Assembly: GCA_025356445.1 (NCBI GenBank)
Contig: JANXSZ010000028.1
Location: forward strand, 1-64,000
DNA length: 64,000 bases
From: Betaproteobacteria bacterium
GTDB taxonomy: Bacteria > Pseudomonadota > Gammaproteobacteria > Burkholderiales > Burkholderiaceae_C
Direction: 5' to 3'
This document shows, piece by piece, positions 1-8,380 of this stretch. Numbering within the stretch: the stretch's first letter is position 1; each line of letters begins with the position of its first letter. A program made the position numbers and the translations under genes. The notes under the pieces are model-generated. The model saw only the letters and a list, made by a program, of their open reading frames with translations, was not told the origin of the DNA and ran no database searches.

Positions 1-1
1 C

Positions 2-1387
2 GCGCCCGAAGCTTCCAGCCTGGTCGCAGATCTGTTGAACAGCCCCGCCAAATTCCTCGCCATACGGGCTGCTGCTTCCCGTGCCGTACGGCAAGAGCTG
101 ATCACACTGGCCTTGGTCAAAATGGCCACCAGCGATGCGGACATGGCTGAAGTCAGCCTGAACAAATGGGCCAGCCTCATCAGTACCGAGGAGCGCAACT
201 GGGTGTGGGGCGTGCTCGGACGGCAAGCGGCTGGCAAGTTATCGCCAGACGCTTTGGACAAGTTCAACCATGTCACCCATGATGCAGATTTAAGCGATGA
301 GATGCTCGCATGGAGAGTGCGTGCCAACTTACGCGACACCACCAGCCCCCAAGCCAACACCCGCTGGACACAGGTGCTACGCAGCATCAACGCCATGAGC
401 GACGACGCCAAACGTGACCCGTCTTGGGTCTATTGGAAAGCGCGGGCGCTCCAGGCGGCGTCACCCACATCGCCCGAAGCTACCGCCTTGCTGGAGAGCA
501 TCGCCAGTGTGCGCGGTTTTTATGAGCAGTTGGCGCTGGAGCAACTCGGGCAAAAAATCACCCTGCCCGCCCGCCCTGCCTCCCTCACTACCGCAGAGCG
601 CGACACCGCACGCCTGAACCCTACGCTGAACCGCGCCCTCTACGCCATCGCCCTTGGCCTGCGTGCTGAAGGCGTGCGCGAATGGAACTACGGCACCAAC
701 CTCGTCAACGCCCAGGGCCAACCCGGTGGCATGGCCGAGCGCGAACTGCTGGCAGCAGCCGATTTCGCCTGTGAACGCCAGATTTGGGACCGCTGCATCA
801 ACACCAGTGAGCGCACCAAAGCCGAGTTTGATGCCACCCAACGCTACCCGATGCCCTTTCGTGATGCGGTGGTCAAACGCGCGAACGACATCGGTCTGGA
901 CGCCGCCTACGTTTACGGATTGATCCGCCAGGAATCGCGCTTCATCATGGACGCCCGCTCCGGCGTGGGTGCGTCCGGCCTGATGCAGGTGATGCCCGCC
1001 ACCGCCAGCTGGACAGCCAAGAAAATCGGCATGACCGGCTTCACCGCCGACCAAATCACCGACCGCGATACCAACATCGCCATCGGCACTGGGTATTTGA
1101 AGCTGGTGCTGGACGATTTTGCAGGTTCCATGCCCCTGGCCGCCGCCGCTTACAACGCCGGCCCAGGACGCTCGCGTACTTGGCGCAACGGCCCGGTGCT
1201 GGACGCCGCCATTTGGGCGGAAAACGTGCCCTTCACCGAAACCCGGGATTATGTGAAAAAGGTATTGGCCAACACCACCGTCTACGCCGCTGTGCTGAGC
1301 GGGCAACCCCAGTCGCTGCGTGCGCGGCTGGGTCGGGTGGGGCCACGGGATGCGTCGGTGGCTGAGCCGAACAAAGACTTGCCTTGA
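2..1387 (+). CDS. soluble lytic murein transglycosylase (5' end outside window)
   Basis: Cleaves the glycan strands of peptidoglycan between MurNAc and GlcNAc, releasing 1,6-anhydro muropeptides in the periplasm. The reading frame is open through the left edge, so the N-terminus and any signal peptide are missing; 461 residues are visible. The first part is the alpha-helical superhelical U-domain typical of Slt70. The C-terminal SLT domain shows the catalytic Glu in RQESRF (fragment residue 311), then GLMQVMP (about 326) and AYNAGPGR (about 383). All three are classic GEWL-fold motifs. A TTG at 35 could be mistaken for a start, but in-frame coding continues upstream. The end lies 69 bp from the convergent peptidase gene, with an imperfect palindrome between them. 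Family assignment is firm; the exact orthologue is inferred. Confidence 0.93.
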   Translation, partial: APEASSLVADLLNSPAKFLAIRAAASRAVRQELITLALVKMATSDADMAEVSLNKWASLISTEERNWVWGVLGRQAAGKLSPDALDKFNHVTHDADLSDEMLAWRVRANLRDTTSPQANTRWTQVLRSINAMSDDAKRDPSWVYWKARALQAASPTSPEATALLESIASVRGFYEQLALEQLGQKITLPARPASLTTAERDTARLNPTLNRALYAIALGLRAEGVREWNYGTNLVNAQGQPGGMAERELLAAADFACERQIWDRCINTSERTKAEFDATQRYPMPFRDAVVKRANDIGLDAAYVYGLIRQESRFIMDARSGVGASGLMQVMPATASWTAKKIGMTGFTADQITDRDTNIAIGTGYLKLVLDDFAGSMPLAAAAYNAGPGRSRTWRNGPVLDAAIWAENVPFTETRDYVKKVLANTTVYAAVLSGQPQSLRARLGRVGPRDASVAEPNKDLP

Positions 1388-1408
1388 AATTGGACTGGCA
1401 AGTCCTGA

Positions 1409-1459
1409 ATTAATAGCTGGTAGCGCCCATCTGGTATGCGCTACAACCATAAAAAGCTA
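1409..1459. repeat. imperfect palindrome between convergent genes
   Basis: TAGCTGGTAGCGC is followed after about 11 bases by GCGCTACAACCATAAAAAGCTA, so the arms GGTAGCGC and GCGCTACAACC can pair. It sits between two convergent genes and overlaps the stop codon of the minus-strand peptidase. It may act as a bidirectional terminator. It resembles the GCTAT...TAGC elements found elsewhere in the window. Confidence 0.4.
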
Positions 1460-2551
1460 AGAAGTCAACCCCTCCACCGCCTGGAACATCGCCTGCCTTG
1501 CCTGGCTGATGATTTGCCCCTTCCAGGCATCGGTATCTGTGTAAAACGCATCCAGCACCTGTTTGCGAATCGCCGTAGCCAAAGCGACCGGGGCTTCAGG
1601 GTGCTGGCCCAGCCAATTGCCTGCCCGTATCGCGCCCATCATTTGGATAATCGGCAGCGTGCCGTACTCCATGGCAATGCCGGTGTACTCGGCTTGCGGG
1701 CATTCCTCGTAGGTGCTGCTCCACATCAGCCCCGTTAAAAAGGCGGAAGTCGAAGAACCGTCGTAAATCGAGGTGACATGGTTCTCGCCAGTGCCCCACC
1801 ATGCGCGGGCGCGTTGCAAGGCGGCGGCATCGTCTCGGCAAGCGAAGATGCGCTCGCCGATGCCGCTGGGGCCCAAGCCGGTGTGCAAGTCCATCCATGC
1901 GATGCGCTGGGCTCGGCTGCCGTGCTGACGCAGCACCTGGCGCAGGGTCTGGTTACTCCAGGTAGGGGCAGTGCCGCCAAAGAACATGCCATTGGCAAAC
2001 TCGTGCTGACCGCGTGTCACGGCGGCTTGGAAGGCAGGCTCACCGTGGCGGGCAATGAAATCAGCCACTGCGGCTTCGTTGGCCTCATCCGGTGGCCAGT
2101 GGTCAGGCACCAGCAGGGCATGCAGGGCCCGGTAATCAGCGTTGACAGGCAGCGGCTGGCTGAAGTCATGAAAGTTGCGGTTCAAATCCACGTTTTCATG
2201 CGTGGTGCGGCTGAGGTACGAGAAACCGTGGGGATTGAGTGCATGGACATAAAGCACCGCCACACCGGCGTCCGCCGCCTTGGCTTGCCATTCGGCATCG
2301 TGCAGCGCAAACACCTGCACACCGCTGCCGCAGTGGCCCTCGACACCATGGCAGGCGCTGCTGACGATCAGCACCGACTTGGCATCAAGCGGGCCAGCAC
2401 GGGCAACATCCATCGCCAGCACCTCGCCCTCCAGGCCTTTTTTCGGGTGGCTGTGCGACTCGACCAGCAGGCCCGCCGTAGCCGCAGCTTCTAAAAACTT
2501 GCCCCGTGCTTCTTTGTAACGGCTTGAAAACGCCGCTGCCACGCCGATCAT
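1457..2551 (-). CDS. M14-family metallopeptidase-like protein (DUF2817)
   Basis: A 364-residue zinc carboxypeptidase-like protein of the DUF2817 type. Probable metal ligands are H68 and E71 in CHGVEGHCGSG and H223 in WMDLHTGLG; E295 in IAMEYGT is the likely catalytic Glu. An Asn-Arg motif (VDLNRNF) fits C-terminal carboxylate binding in the M14 fold. No signal peptide is evident, so a cytoplasmic role is likely. The ATG chosen overlaps the stop of the upstream amidohydrolase by four bases (ATGA), which supports translational coupling and rules out the longer upstream reading. Substrate is unknown; degradation of imported peptides or N-acyl amino acids together with its partner is inferred. 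Confidence 0.82.
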   Translation of the reverse strand: MIGVAAAFSSRYKEARGKFLEAAATAGLLVESHSHPKKGLEGEVLAMDVARAGPLDAKSVLIVSSACHGVEGHCGSGVQVFALHDAEWQAKAADAGVAVLYVHALNPHGFSYLSRTTHENVDLNRNFHDFSQPLPVNADYRALHALLVPDHWPPDEANEAAVADFIARHGEPAFQAAVTRGQHEFANGMFFGGTAPTWSNQTLRQVLRQHGSRAQRIAWMDLHTGLGPSGIGERIFACRDDAAALQRARAWWGTGENHVTSIYDGSSTSAFLTGLMWSSTYEECPQAEYTGIAMEYGTLPIIQMMGAIRAGNWLGQHPEAPVALATAIRKQVLDAFYTDTDAWKGQIISQARQAMFQAVEGLTS

Positions 2552-3774
2552 GCGGCGACCTTGGCCGCAGATGCTGTAGTGCCATTGGCTTTGGCCAACC
2601 ATGCTTCCGACAAACGCACCCAGTAGGTCGCCCCCAGTGGAATCAAGTCGTCGTTGAAATCGTAGCTCGGGTTGTGGATCATGCACGGCCCGCCACCGTG
2701 ACCGATTTCGCGGTGCGCACCGTCGCCGTTGCCGATGAAGCAGTACGCACCAGGCTTGGCTTGCAGCATGTAGGCAAAATCTTCGCCGCCCATGGTGGGT
2801 TCTTGGTCTAGCACGTTGGCCTCGCCCACGATACCAGCCATCACCGTGCGGGCAAAAGCGGTTTCACCGGGTTCATTGACGGTGGGCGGGTAGTTATGGA
2901 CAAACTCGAAATCACAGGTCGCGCCAAACGCGGCGCAGGTGTGCTCGGCAATCGCCTTCATACGCGCTTCAATCACCGCTAACACTTCCAGCGTGAACGT
3001 GCGTACCGTGCCTTGGATTTCGCAGCTGTCGGGCACCACATTCGTCGCTTCGCCGGTATGGATCATGGTGACGGACACCACGCCGGACTCCACCGGCTTG
3101 ATGTTGCGGCTGATGATGGTCTGAAAGGCCTGCACCATCTGGCAGGCAATCGGCACCGGGTCAATGCTGTTGTGCGGCAGTGCGGCGTGGCTGCCCCGGC
3201 CTTTGATGACGATCTTGAACTCGTTGGTCGAAGCCATCACGGGCCCAGGGCTGAGCGCAAAGCTGCCCACCGGCAAGCCGGGCCAGTTGTGCATGCCGAA
3301 CACCGCCCCCATCGGGAACTGCTCAAAAAGACCATCTTTCATCATCTCGCGTGCGCCACCACCACCCTCTTCTGCCGGTTGAAAAATCAGATACACGGTG
3401 CCATCAAAGTTGCGCTGGGTCGCGAAATGCTGGGCCGCCCCGAGCAGCATGGCGATGTGGCCATCGTGGCCGCAGGCGTGCATCTTGCCGGGGTACTGGC
3501 TGGCATGGGCGAAGTGGTTGTGCTCCGTCATGGGCAGCGCGTCAATGTCGGCACGCAGACCGATGGCTTGGTTCGATGTGCCCTGTTTGATGATGCCCAC
3601 CACGCCCGTGGTGCCCATGCCCCGGTGGATGGGGATGCCCCACTCCGTGAGTTTGGCGGCAATCACATCAGCGGTACGCACCTCTTCAAAGCAGAGTTCA
3701 GGGTGGGCGTGGATATCACGGCGCACACTGGAGATGCTCGCCGCCTGGGTCACGATGGAATCAATGGTCTTCAT
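2548..3774 (-). CDS. M20 family amidohydrolase (hippurate hydrolase-like)
   Basis: A 408-residue M20D amidohydrolase expected to hydrolyse N-acyl or N-carbamoyl amino acids in the cytoplasm with a binuclear metal site. Visible motifs are HAHPEL near the N-terminus, the metal motif MHACGHDGH (H99, C101, H103), the catalytic Glu pair in PAEEGGGG (about 135-136), and a C-terminal MGGEDFAYML. The start MKTIDSIV matches the family N-terminus; an upstream in-frame codon would add an unlikely extension. It is the first gene of a two-gene operon with the DUF2817 peptidase and is divergent from the molybdopterin oxidoreductase, sharing an 80 bp intergenic region. Family is certain; hippurate as substrate is only a homology-level guess. 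Confidence 0.9.
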   Translation of the reverse strand: MKTIDSIVTQAASISSVRRDIHAHPELCFEEVRTADVIAAKLTEWGIPIHRGMGTTGVVGIIKQGTSNQAIGLRADIDALPMTEHNHFAHASQYPGKMHACGHDGHIAMLLGAAQHFATQRNFDGTVYLIFQPAEEGGGGAREMMKDGLFEQFPMGAVFGMHNWPGLPVGSFALSPGPVMASTNEFKIVIKGRGSHAALPHNSIDPVPIACQMVQAFQTIISRNIKPVESGVVSVTMIHTGEATNVVPDSCEIQGTVRTFTLEVLAVIEARMKAIAEHTCAAFGATCDFEFVHNYPPTVNEPGETAFARTVMAGIVGEANVLDQEPTMGGEDFAYMLQAKPGAYCFIGNGDGAHREIGHGGGPCMIHNPSYDFNDDLIPLGATYWVRLSEAWLAKANGTTASAAKVAA

Positions 3775-3854
3775 GGGTTCAGTCCGGTTCACAAGGGATT
3801 CGTTTGAACCACGATGGTAGCCCTTTGGCACAAATTTCGCGCTACATTGCACGC

Positions 3855-5954
3855 ATGAACCCGCAAACGCCCGACGCTACCGCCGTGAATACCCCCCACA
3901 CCGTCCGCGGTGCCTGCCCGCACGACTGCCCCGACACCTGCGCGCTGCTGACCACCGTGGTGGACGGCATCGCCACCAAAGTTCAGGGTAACCCGGCCCA
4001 CGCGCACACAAATGGCGTGCTGTGCACCAAAGTCTCACGCTACGCCGAACGCACCTACTCACCCGAGCGCCTGCTGTACCCGATGAAGCGCACAGGCCCC
4101 AAAGGCGCAGGCCAGTTCACCCGCATCAGCTGGGACGAAGCCCTAGACACCATCGTCCAGCGGCTCAAACCCATCGCCGCGCGGGACGCCCAAGCCATCC
4201 AGCCTTACAGCTACGCTGGCACCATGGGGCAAGTACAAGGCGAAGCGATGGCCGGGAGGTTCTTCAACCGGCTGGGTGCGGCGCTGCTGGATCGCACCAT
4301 TTGCGCCAGCGCAGGCGGTGAGGGGCTGAACCAGACGCTGGGGGGCAAAGTCGGGATGCGGGTGGAGTTTTTCGCTGAGTCCAAATTGATTCTGATCTGG
4401 GGCAGCAACTCGATTGGCTCCAACCTGCACTTTTGGCGCTACGCCCAGGCCGCCAAACGCGCCGGGGCCAAACTGATCTGCATTGACCCGCGCAAAACCG
4501 AAACTGCTGACAAATGCCATGAGCACATCGCCCTGCTGCCCGGCACCGACGCCGCGCTGGCCTTGGGCGTGATGCACGAGCTGATTGCCCATGACTGGCT
4601 TGACCACGACTACCTTGCGCACCATACCGAGGGCTGGAGCAAGCTACGCGCGCGTGCCATGCTATGGAATCCAGAGCGTGCGGCAGCGGTATGCGGCATC
4701 GCACCTGAACAAATCCGCAGCCTGGCACGGGACTACGGCAGCACCGCAATGGCCGCAGAGCCCGTCGCCATCCGTATGAACTACGGGATGCAGCGGGTAA
4801 AGGGTGGGGGCAACGCGGCCCGTGCCATTGCCTGTCTGCCGGCATTGGTGGGGGCTTGGCGAAACCGCGCAGGTGGCGTGCTGCTGAGCAGTTCAGGGCA
4901 GTTCCCGGTCAACAAGGCAGGGTTGCTCAGGCCCGATTTGCTGGCCCAAAGCGCAAACAGCTCCCCGCGCATGGTCAACATGAGCACCATCGGCCTTGAC
5001 CTGTTGCGCGCAGCCTCACCGACCTTCGGCCCCGCCATCGAAGCGATGATCGTCTACAACAGCAACCCCGTTGCCGTCGCCCCGCAATCAGCGCAGGTGG
5101 TGCAGGGCTTTGCGCGGGAAGACCTGTTCACCGTGGTACTGGAGCAGTTCCAGACCGACACCGCTGACTACGCCGACATCCTGCTGCCCGCCACCACCCA
5201 GTTGGAGCACTGGGACATCCACACCAGCTACGGCCACACCGACGTACTGCTCAACCGCCCCGCTATCGCACCGCTGGGCGAAGCCAAGCCCAACACACAG
5301 GTGTTCCGTGAACTGGCCCACCGCATGGGCTTTGATGACCCCTGCTTTGCCGACGACGATGAAATGCTGTGCCGCACCGCGTTTGAGACGTCCTCTGGCG
5401 TGGACTTTGACGTCCTGCTGCGTGACGGCTTTGCCACGCTCAAGCTGCCCGATGCCCCCTTCGCCCAAGGCCATTTCCCCACGCCCTCGGGCAAATGTGA
5501 GTTCTTCAGTCAACGGCTCGCCGACCAAGGTCAAGATGGCTTGCCTGACCATGTGCCTAACTACGAAGCCTATGGTGAGTCAACCGCCTACCCGCTGGCG
5601 ATGATCTCGCCACCTGCCCGCAACTTCCTCAACTCCACCTTCGTCAACGTCACCAGCCTGCGGGCCATCGAAGGCGAGCCTCTGCTGGAAATCAACGCCA
5701 TCGACGCCACCGCACGTGGCATCACCCACGGTCAAGTGGTACGCGTGTTCAACACACGGGGCAGTTACCACTGCAAGGTGGACGTGTCCCAACGCGCCCG
5801 CCCCGGTGTCGTTCATGGCATGGGTATTTGGTGGCGAAAACTGGGGCTGGACGGTACCAACGTGAACCAGCTCACCAGCCAAAACCTGACCGACATGGGC
5901 CATGGGCCCACGTTTTACGATTGCTTGGTGGAGGTGGAACCGTGCTCAGAGTGA
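3855..5954 (+). CDS. molybdopterin-dependent oxidoreductase with [4Fe-4S] cluster
   Basis: A 699-residue member of the DMSO reductase superfamily using bis-MGD molybdenum (or tungsten). The N-terminal cluster motif is CPHDCPDTC plus a later Cys (C21, C25, C29, C57), coordinating one [4Fe-4S]. The central molybdopterin domain follows, and a C-terminal dinucleotide-binding beta-barrel domain occupies roughly the last 120 residues. No twin-arginine signal precedes the cluster, so it is probably cytoplasmic. No electron-transfer subunit or membrane anchor gene is adjacent; the following gene overlaps its end by 13 bases and encodes a lipoprotein. The start is the ATG just before the conserved N-terminus, rather than an in-frame ATG at 3804 inside the divergent promoter region. 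Substrate unknown. Confidence 0.9.
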   Translation: MNPQTPDATAVNTPHTVRGACPHDCPDTCALLTTVVDGIATKVQGNPAHAHTNGVLCTKVSRYAERTYSPERLLYPMKRTGPKGAGQFTRISWDEALDTIVQRLKPIAARDAQAIQPYSYAGTMGQVQGEAMAGRFFNRLGAALLDRTICASAGGEGLNQTLGGKVGMRVEFFAESKLILIWGSNSIGSNLHFWRYAQAAKRAGAKLICIDPRKTETADKCHEHIALLPGTDAALALGVMHELIAHDWLDHDYLAHHTEGWSKLRARAMLWNPERAAAVCGIAPEQIRSLARDYGSTAMAAEPVAIRMNYGMQRVKGGGNAARAIACLPALVGAWRNRAGGVLLSSSGQFPVNKAGLLRPDLLAQSANSSPRMVNMSTIGLDLLRAASPTFGPAIEAMIVYNSNPVAVAPQSAQVVQGFAREDLFTVVLEQFQTDTADYADILLPATTQLEHWDIHTSYGHTDVLLNRPAIAPLGEAKPNTQVFRELAHRMGFDDPCFADDDEMLCRTAFETSSGVDFDVLLRDGFATLKLPDAPFAQGHFPTPSGKCEFFSQRLADQGQDGLPDHVPNYEAYGESTAYPLAMISPPARNFLNSTFVNVTSLRAIEGEPLLEINAIDATARGITHGQVVRVFNTRGSYHCKVDVSQRARPGVVHGMGIWWRKLGLDGTNVNQLTSQNLTDMGHGPTFYDCLVEVEPCSE

Positions 5955-7057
5955 GACGCACGACACGGGTCATGGCCAGCCTGGGCTTGGCGCTGGCGCT
6001 CACGGGCTGCACCACCGCCAGCTACTACTGGCAGTCCGTCAACGGCCATGTACAGATGATGCGTACGGCACGCCCCGTGACTGACTGGTTGAACGACGGA
6101 CGCACATCGGAAGCACTCAGAACCCGCCTCTTGCTAAGCCAGCGCATCCGCGATTTCGCCATCGTTGAGTTGAAGCTGCCCGACAACCCCAGCTACCGCA
6201 GCTACGCCGACCTGCAACGCCGTGCCGTGGTTTGGAATGTAGTAGCCGCGCCGCCCTACTCCCTCACGCTCAAAACCTGGTGCTTCCCTGTGACGGGCTG
6301 TGTGGGCTACCGGGGTTACTTTGACGAAGCACAAGCCAAAGCCGAGGCCGAGCTGCTGAAAACCGCCGACGGGCTGGAAGTCAGCGTCTACGGCGTACCC
6401 GCGTACTCCACCCTGGGCTGGCTAAACTGGGCTGGGGGCGACCCCTTGCTGAACACCTTCATTGGCTACCCCGAGGGCGAACTGGCCCGCATGGTGTTCC
6501 ATGAGTTGGCCCACCAAGTCGCCTTCGCGTCAGACGACATGGTGTTCAACGAATCCTTCGCCACAGCGGTAGAGCGCTTGGGTGCAGAGCGCTGGCTGAC
6601 CACCCAGGCCAGCCCGGCAGCCCGCGCCGAGTACGACAGCTTCGACGCACAGCGCCGACAGTTCAGGGCATTGACACTGTCCACACGCCGGGCTTTGAAG
6701 GCCATTTACGAAGCCAATCCCCCTATGAAGCAAGATGAGCAGGCATTGGCAGCTATGAAATCAGGAGTCATGCAACGCTTCCGTGACGGCTACATGGCCC
6801 TCAAAGCCGCATCAGCCCAACGCGGCGAACCACCTGCCCAGTGGACAGGCTACGACGCCTGGGTCGCCCGCGCCAACAACGCTTCGTTTGCCGCTCAAGC
6901 CGCTTACGACGACTTGGTGCCCGCCTTTGAAGCCCTGTTCCAAGCCCAAGGACGCGACTGGCAGCAGTTTTATGATGCGGTAAAACAGCTGGCAAAGCTG
7001 TCCAAAGACGAGCGCACGCTGCAACTCAAACACTATTTGGAGACCCCTCATGGCTGA
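5942..7057 (+). CDS. putative aminopeptidase lipoprotein (PF10023-like)
   Basis: A 371-residue predicted zinc peptidase. A basic N-terminus and short hydrophobic stretch end in the lipobox LTGC (C23), so it should be a membrane-anchored lipoprotein. The gluzincin-like motif HELAH (H187, E188, H191) is followed by NESFAT, whose E204 is a plausible third zinc ligand. The GTG at 5942 is chosen because GGAGG lies 7 bases upstream; GTG 5951 and ATG 5972 are alternatives. It overlaps the end of the oxidoreductase gene and the start of the PHA-system gene, so three genes are probably co-transcribed. The family is annotated as putative aminopeptidase; activity is inferred from the motif. Confidence 0.82.
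   Translation: MLRVRRTTRVMASLGLALALTGCTTASYYWQSVNGHVQMMRTARPVTDWLNDGRTSEALRTRLLLSQRIRDFAIVELKLPDNPSYRSYADLQRRAVVWNVVAAPPYSLTLKTWCFPVTGCVGYRGYFDEAQAKAEAELLKTADGLEVSVYGVPAYSTLGWLNWAGGDPLLNTFIGYPEGELARMVFHELAHQVAFASDDMVFNESFATAVERLGAERWLTTQASPAARAEYDSFDAQRRQFRALTLSTRRALKAIYEANPPMKQDEQALAAMKSGVMQRFRDGYMALKAASAQRGEPPAQWTGYDAWVARANNASFAAQAAYDDLVPAFEALFQAQGRDWQQFYDAVKQLAKLSKDERTLQLKHYLETPHG
6752..6768. repeat. 17-nt GCTAT...AG element inside coding sequence
   Basis: A degenerate copy of the 17-nt element with ends GCTAT and AGT, lying in frame within the aminopeptidase gene. It could be chance; see the finding on these elements. Confidence 0.2.
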
Positions 7058-7394
7058 CATCACCATCCACCGCACCCACACCCTGGGGCTGCCCGCGGCC
7101 CGCAAAGTCGCTTTCGCCTGGGCCGAGCAAGCTGAAGCCGAGTTCGGCATGGATTGCACCTGCGAAGAAGGCAAAACCGCCGATCTGCTCACCTTCAAAC
7201 GCTCAGGCGTGACCGGCACACTGAACGTGACCAAAACCGAATTCAATCTGGAAGCCAAATTGGGGTTTTTGATGAGTGCGTTCAAGGAAAAAATTGAGGC
7301 AGAGATTGTGAAAAATCTGGATGCGCTGCTGGCGGCAAAGCCAGTAGTGAAGGCTGCGGCGAAGAAAGTGGCAGCCAAGAAGAAAGTTGCTTAA
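7050..7394 (+). CDS. polyhydroxyalkanoic acid system family protein
   Basis: A 114-residue protein of the PHA granule-region family (PHA_gran_rgn). It begins MADITIHRTHTLG, shows the GVTGTLNVTKTEFNLEAKLGFLM core, and ends in a Lys/Ala-rich tail (AAAKKVAAKKKVA) reminiscent of phasin-like or DNA-binding tails. Members are found near PHA synthesis genes, but no phaCAB genes lie in this window. It starts 8 bases before the end of the aminopeptidase gene, indicating translational coupling. The biochemical role is not established; granule association or regulation of PHA metabolism is the usual assumption. Confidence 0.85.
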   Translation: MADITIHRTHTLGLPAARKVAFAWAEQAEAEFGMDCTCEEGKTADLLTFKRSGVTGTLNVTKTEFNLEAKLGFLMSAFKEKIEAEIVKNLDALLAAKPVVKAAAKKVAAKKKVA

Positions 7395-7410
7395 GTCGCT
7401 TGACGGCACC

Positions 7411-8346
7411 ATGCCCACCTACAACCTCGCCCGCTTCGATCTCGTCAGCATCCGCCTCGCCGTCGCCTGCGTGCAAACCGGCAGCCTGAGCGCTGCGGCC
7501 CGCGAGGCGAATCTGGCGCTGGCGGCGGCCAGTCGGCGGCTACGTGAACTCGAATCTGCGCTGGGCGATGCGTTGTTTGAGCGCCATGCACGCGGACTGA
7601 CCCCTACCGCAGCGGGGCGGGTGTTCGTCAAACATGGGCTGACGCTGCTGCAAACGATGGCGCAATTGGGCAGCGAACTGGCAGACCAGCGCCAGGGTGT
7701 GGCGCGGCATATTCGCTTGTGTGCCAGTACCGCCGCCATCAACCCGTTTTTACCGCCGTTGCTGGCACGCTATGCGCAGCAGCAGCCGCAAATCAGGGTG
7801 GATTTGGAAGAGCAGGTGTCCGAAGCCGTGGTCACCACGCTGCGTGAAGGCCGCGCCGATGTCGCCGTGTTTGTGGAAGGGCCAGATACCCAAGGGCTGA
7901 CAATGCAGCTGTTCCGCGCCGATGAACTGGTGCTGGTGCTGCCCGCCGACCACCGGCTGGCGACCTTCCAAAACCCCGTCGCTTTTGCAGACACCCTGGA
8001 CGAAGACTGGATCAGCCTGACCACCGGTGCCGCCATGCTGCAACAGCAGCAGCAAGCCGCCCTCGCCGTCCACAAACCGCTGCGTTTGCGGATGCAAGTG
8101 CGCAGCTTTGACGCGGTGTGCCACCTGGTGGCGGCCGGTCTGGGCGTGGCACTGCTGCCGCGTGACGCGGTGCTGCCCATGGTCAACACCCTGAAGCTGA
8201 GCTGGCGACCATTGACCGACGCGTGGGCACAGCGGCGCTTGCTCGTGGGCTGTACAGCAATGGCCGATGTGGCTGTCGCCACCTTCGCCCAGTTTTTGGC
8301 TGAGCCTTCGCAAAATGCGAAAGCCAGCCCACACAAGCAGCAATAG
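7411..8346 (+). CDS. LysR family transcriptional regulator
   Basis: A 311-residue LysR-type regulator. The winged HTH occupies about residues 5-65 (TGSLSAAAREANLALAAASR, then ALGDALFERHARGLTPTAAG), followed by a type-2 periplasmic-binding-like effector domain. The ATG at 7411 gives the normal N-terminus; an in-frame TTG at 7387 overlaps the previous gene and lacks a ribosome-binding site. It lies immediately upstream of, and on the same strand as, the CoA-transferase / lyase / VOC / Bug cassette, 34 bp before it. It is therefore the likely regulator of that cassette, though the usual divergent arrangement is absent. The inducer is unknown. Confidence 0.9.
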   Translation: MPTYNLARFDLVSIRLAVACVQTGSLSAAAREANLALAAASRRLRELESALGDALFERHARGLTPTAAGRVFVKHGLTLLQTMAQLGSELADQRQGVARHIRLCASTAAINPFLPPLLARYAQQQPQIRVDLEEQVSEAVVTTLREGRADVAVFVEGPDTQGLTMQLFRADELVLVLPADHRLATFQNPVAFADTLDEDWISLTTGAAMLQQQQQAALAVHKPLRLRMQVRSFDAVCHLVAAGLGVALLPRDAVLPMVNTLKLSWRPLTDAWAQRRLLVGCTAMADVAVATFAQFLAEPSQNAKASPHKQQ

Positions 8347-8380
8347 ACACTGTTTGGCGTTGGCGGCAAACTCGGCGGCC

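Noticed and set aside
461-1450. Long open frame antisense to the lytic transglycosylase
   Set aside because: It lies wholly opposite a well-supported gene with catalytic motifs. Its product is His/Gly/Ala-rich low-complexity typical of antisense frames in GC-rich DNA.
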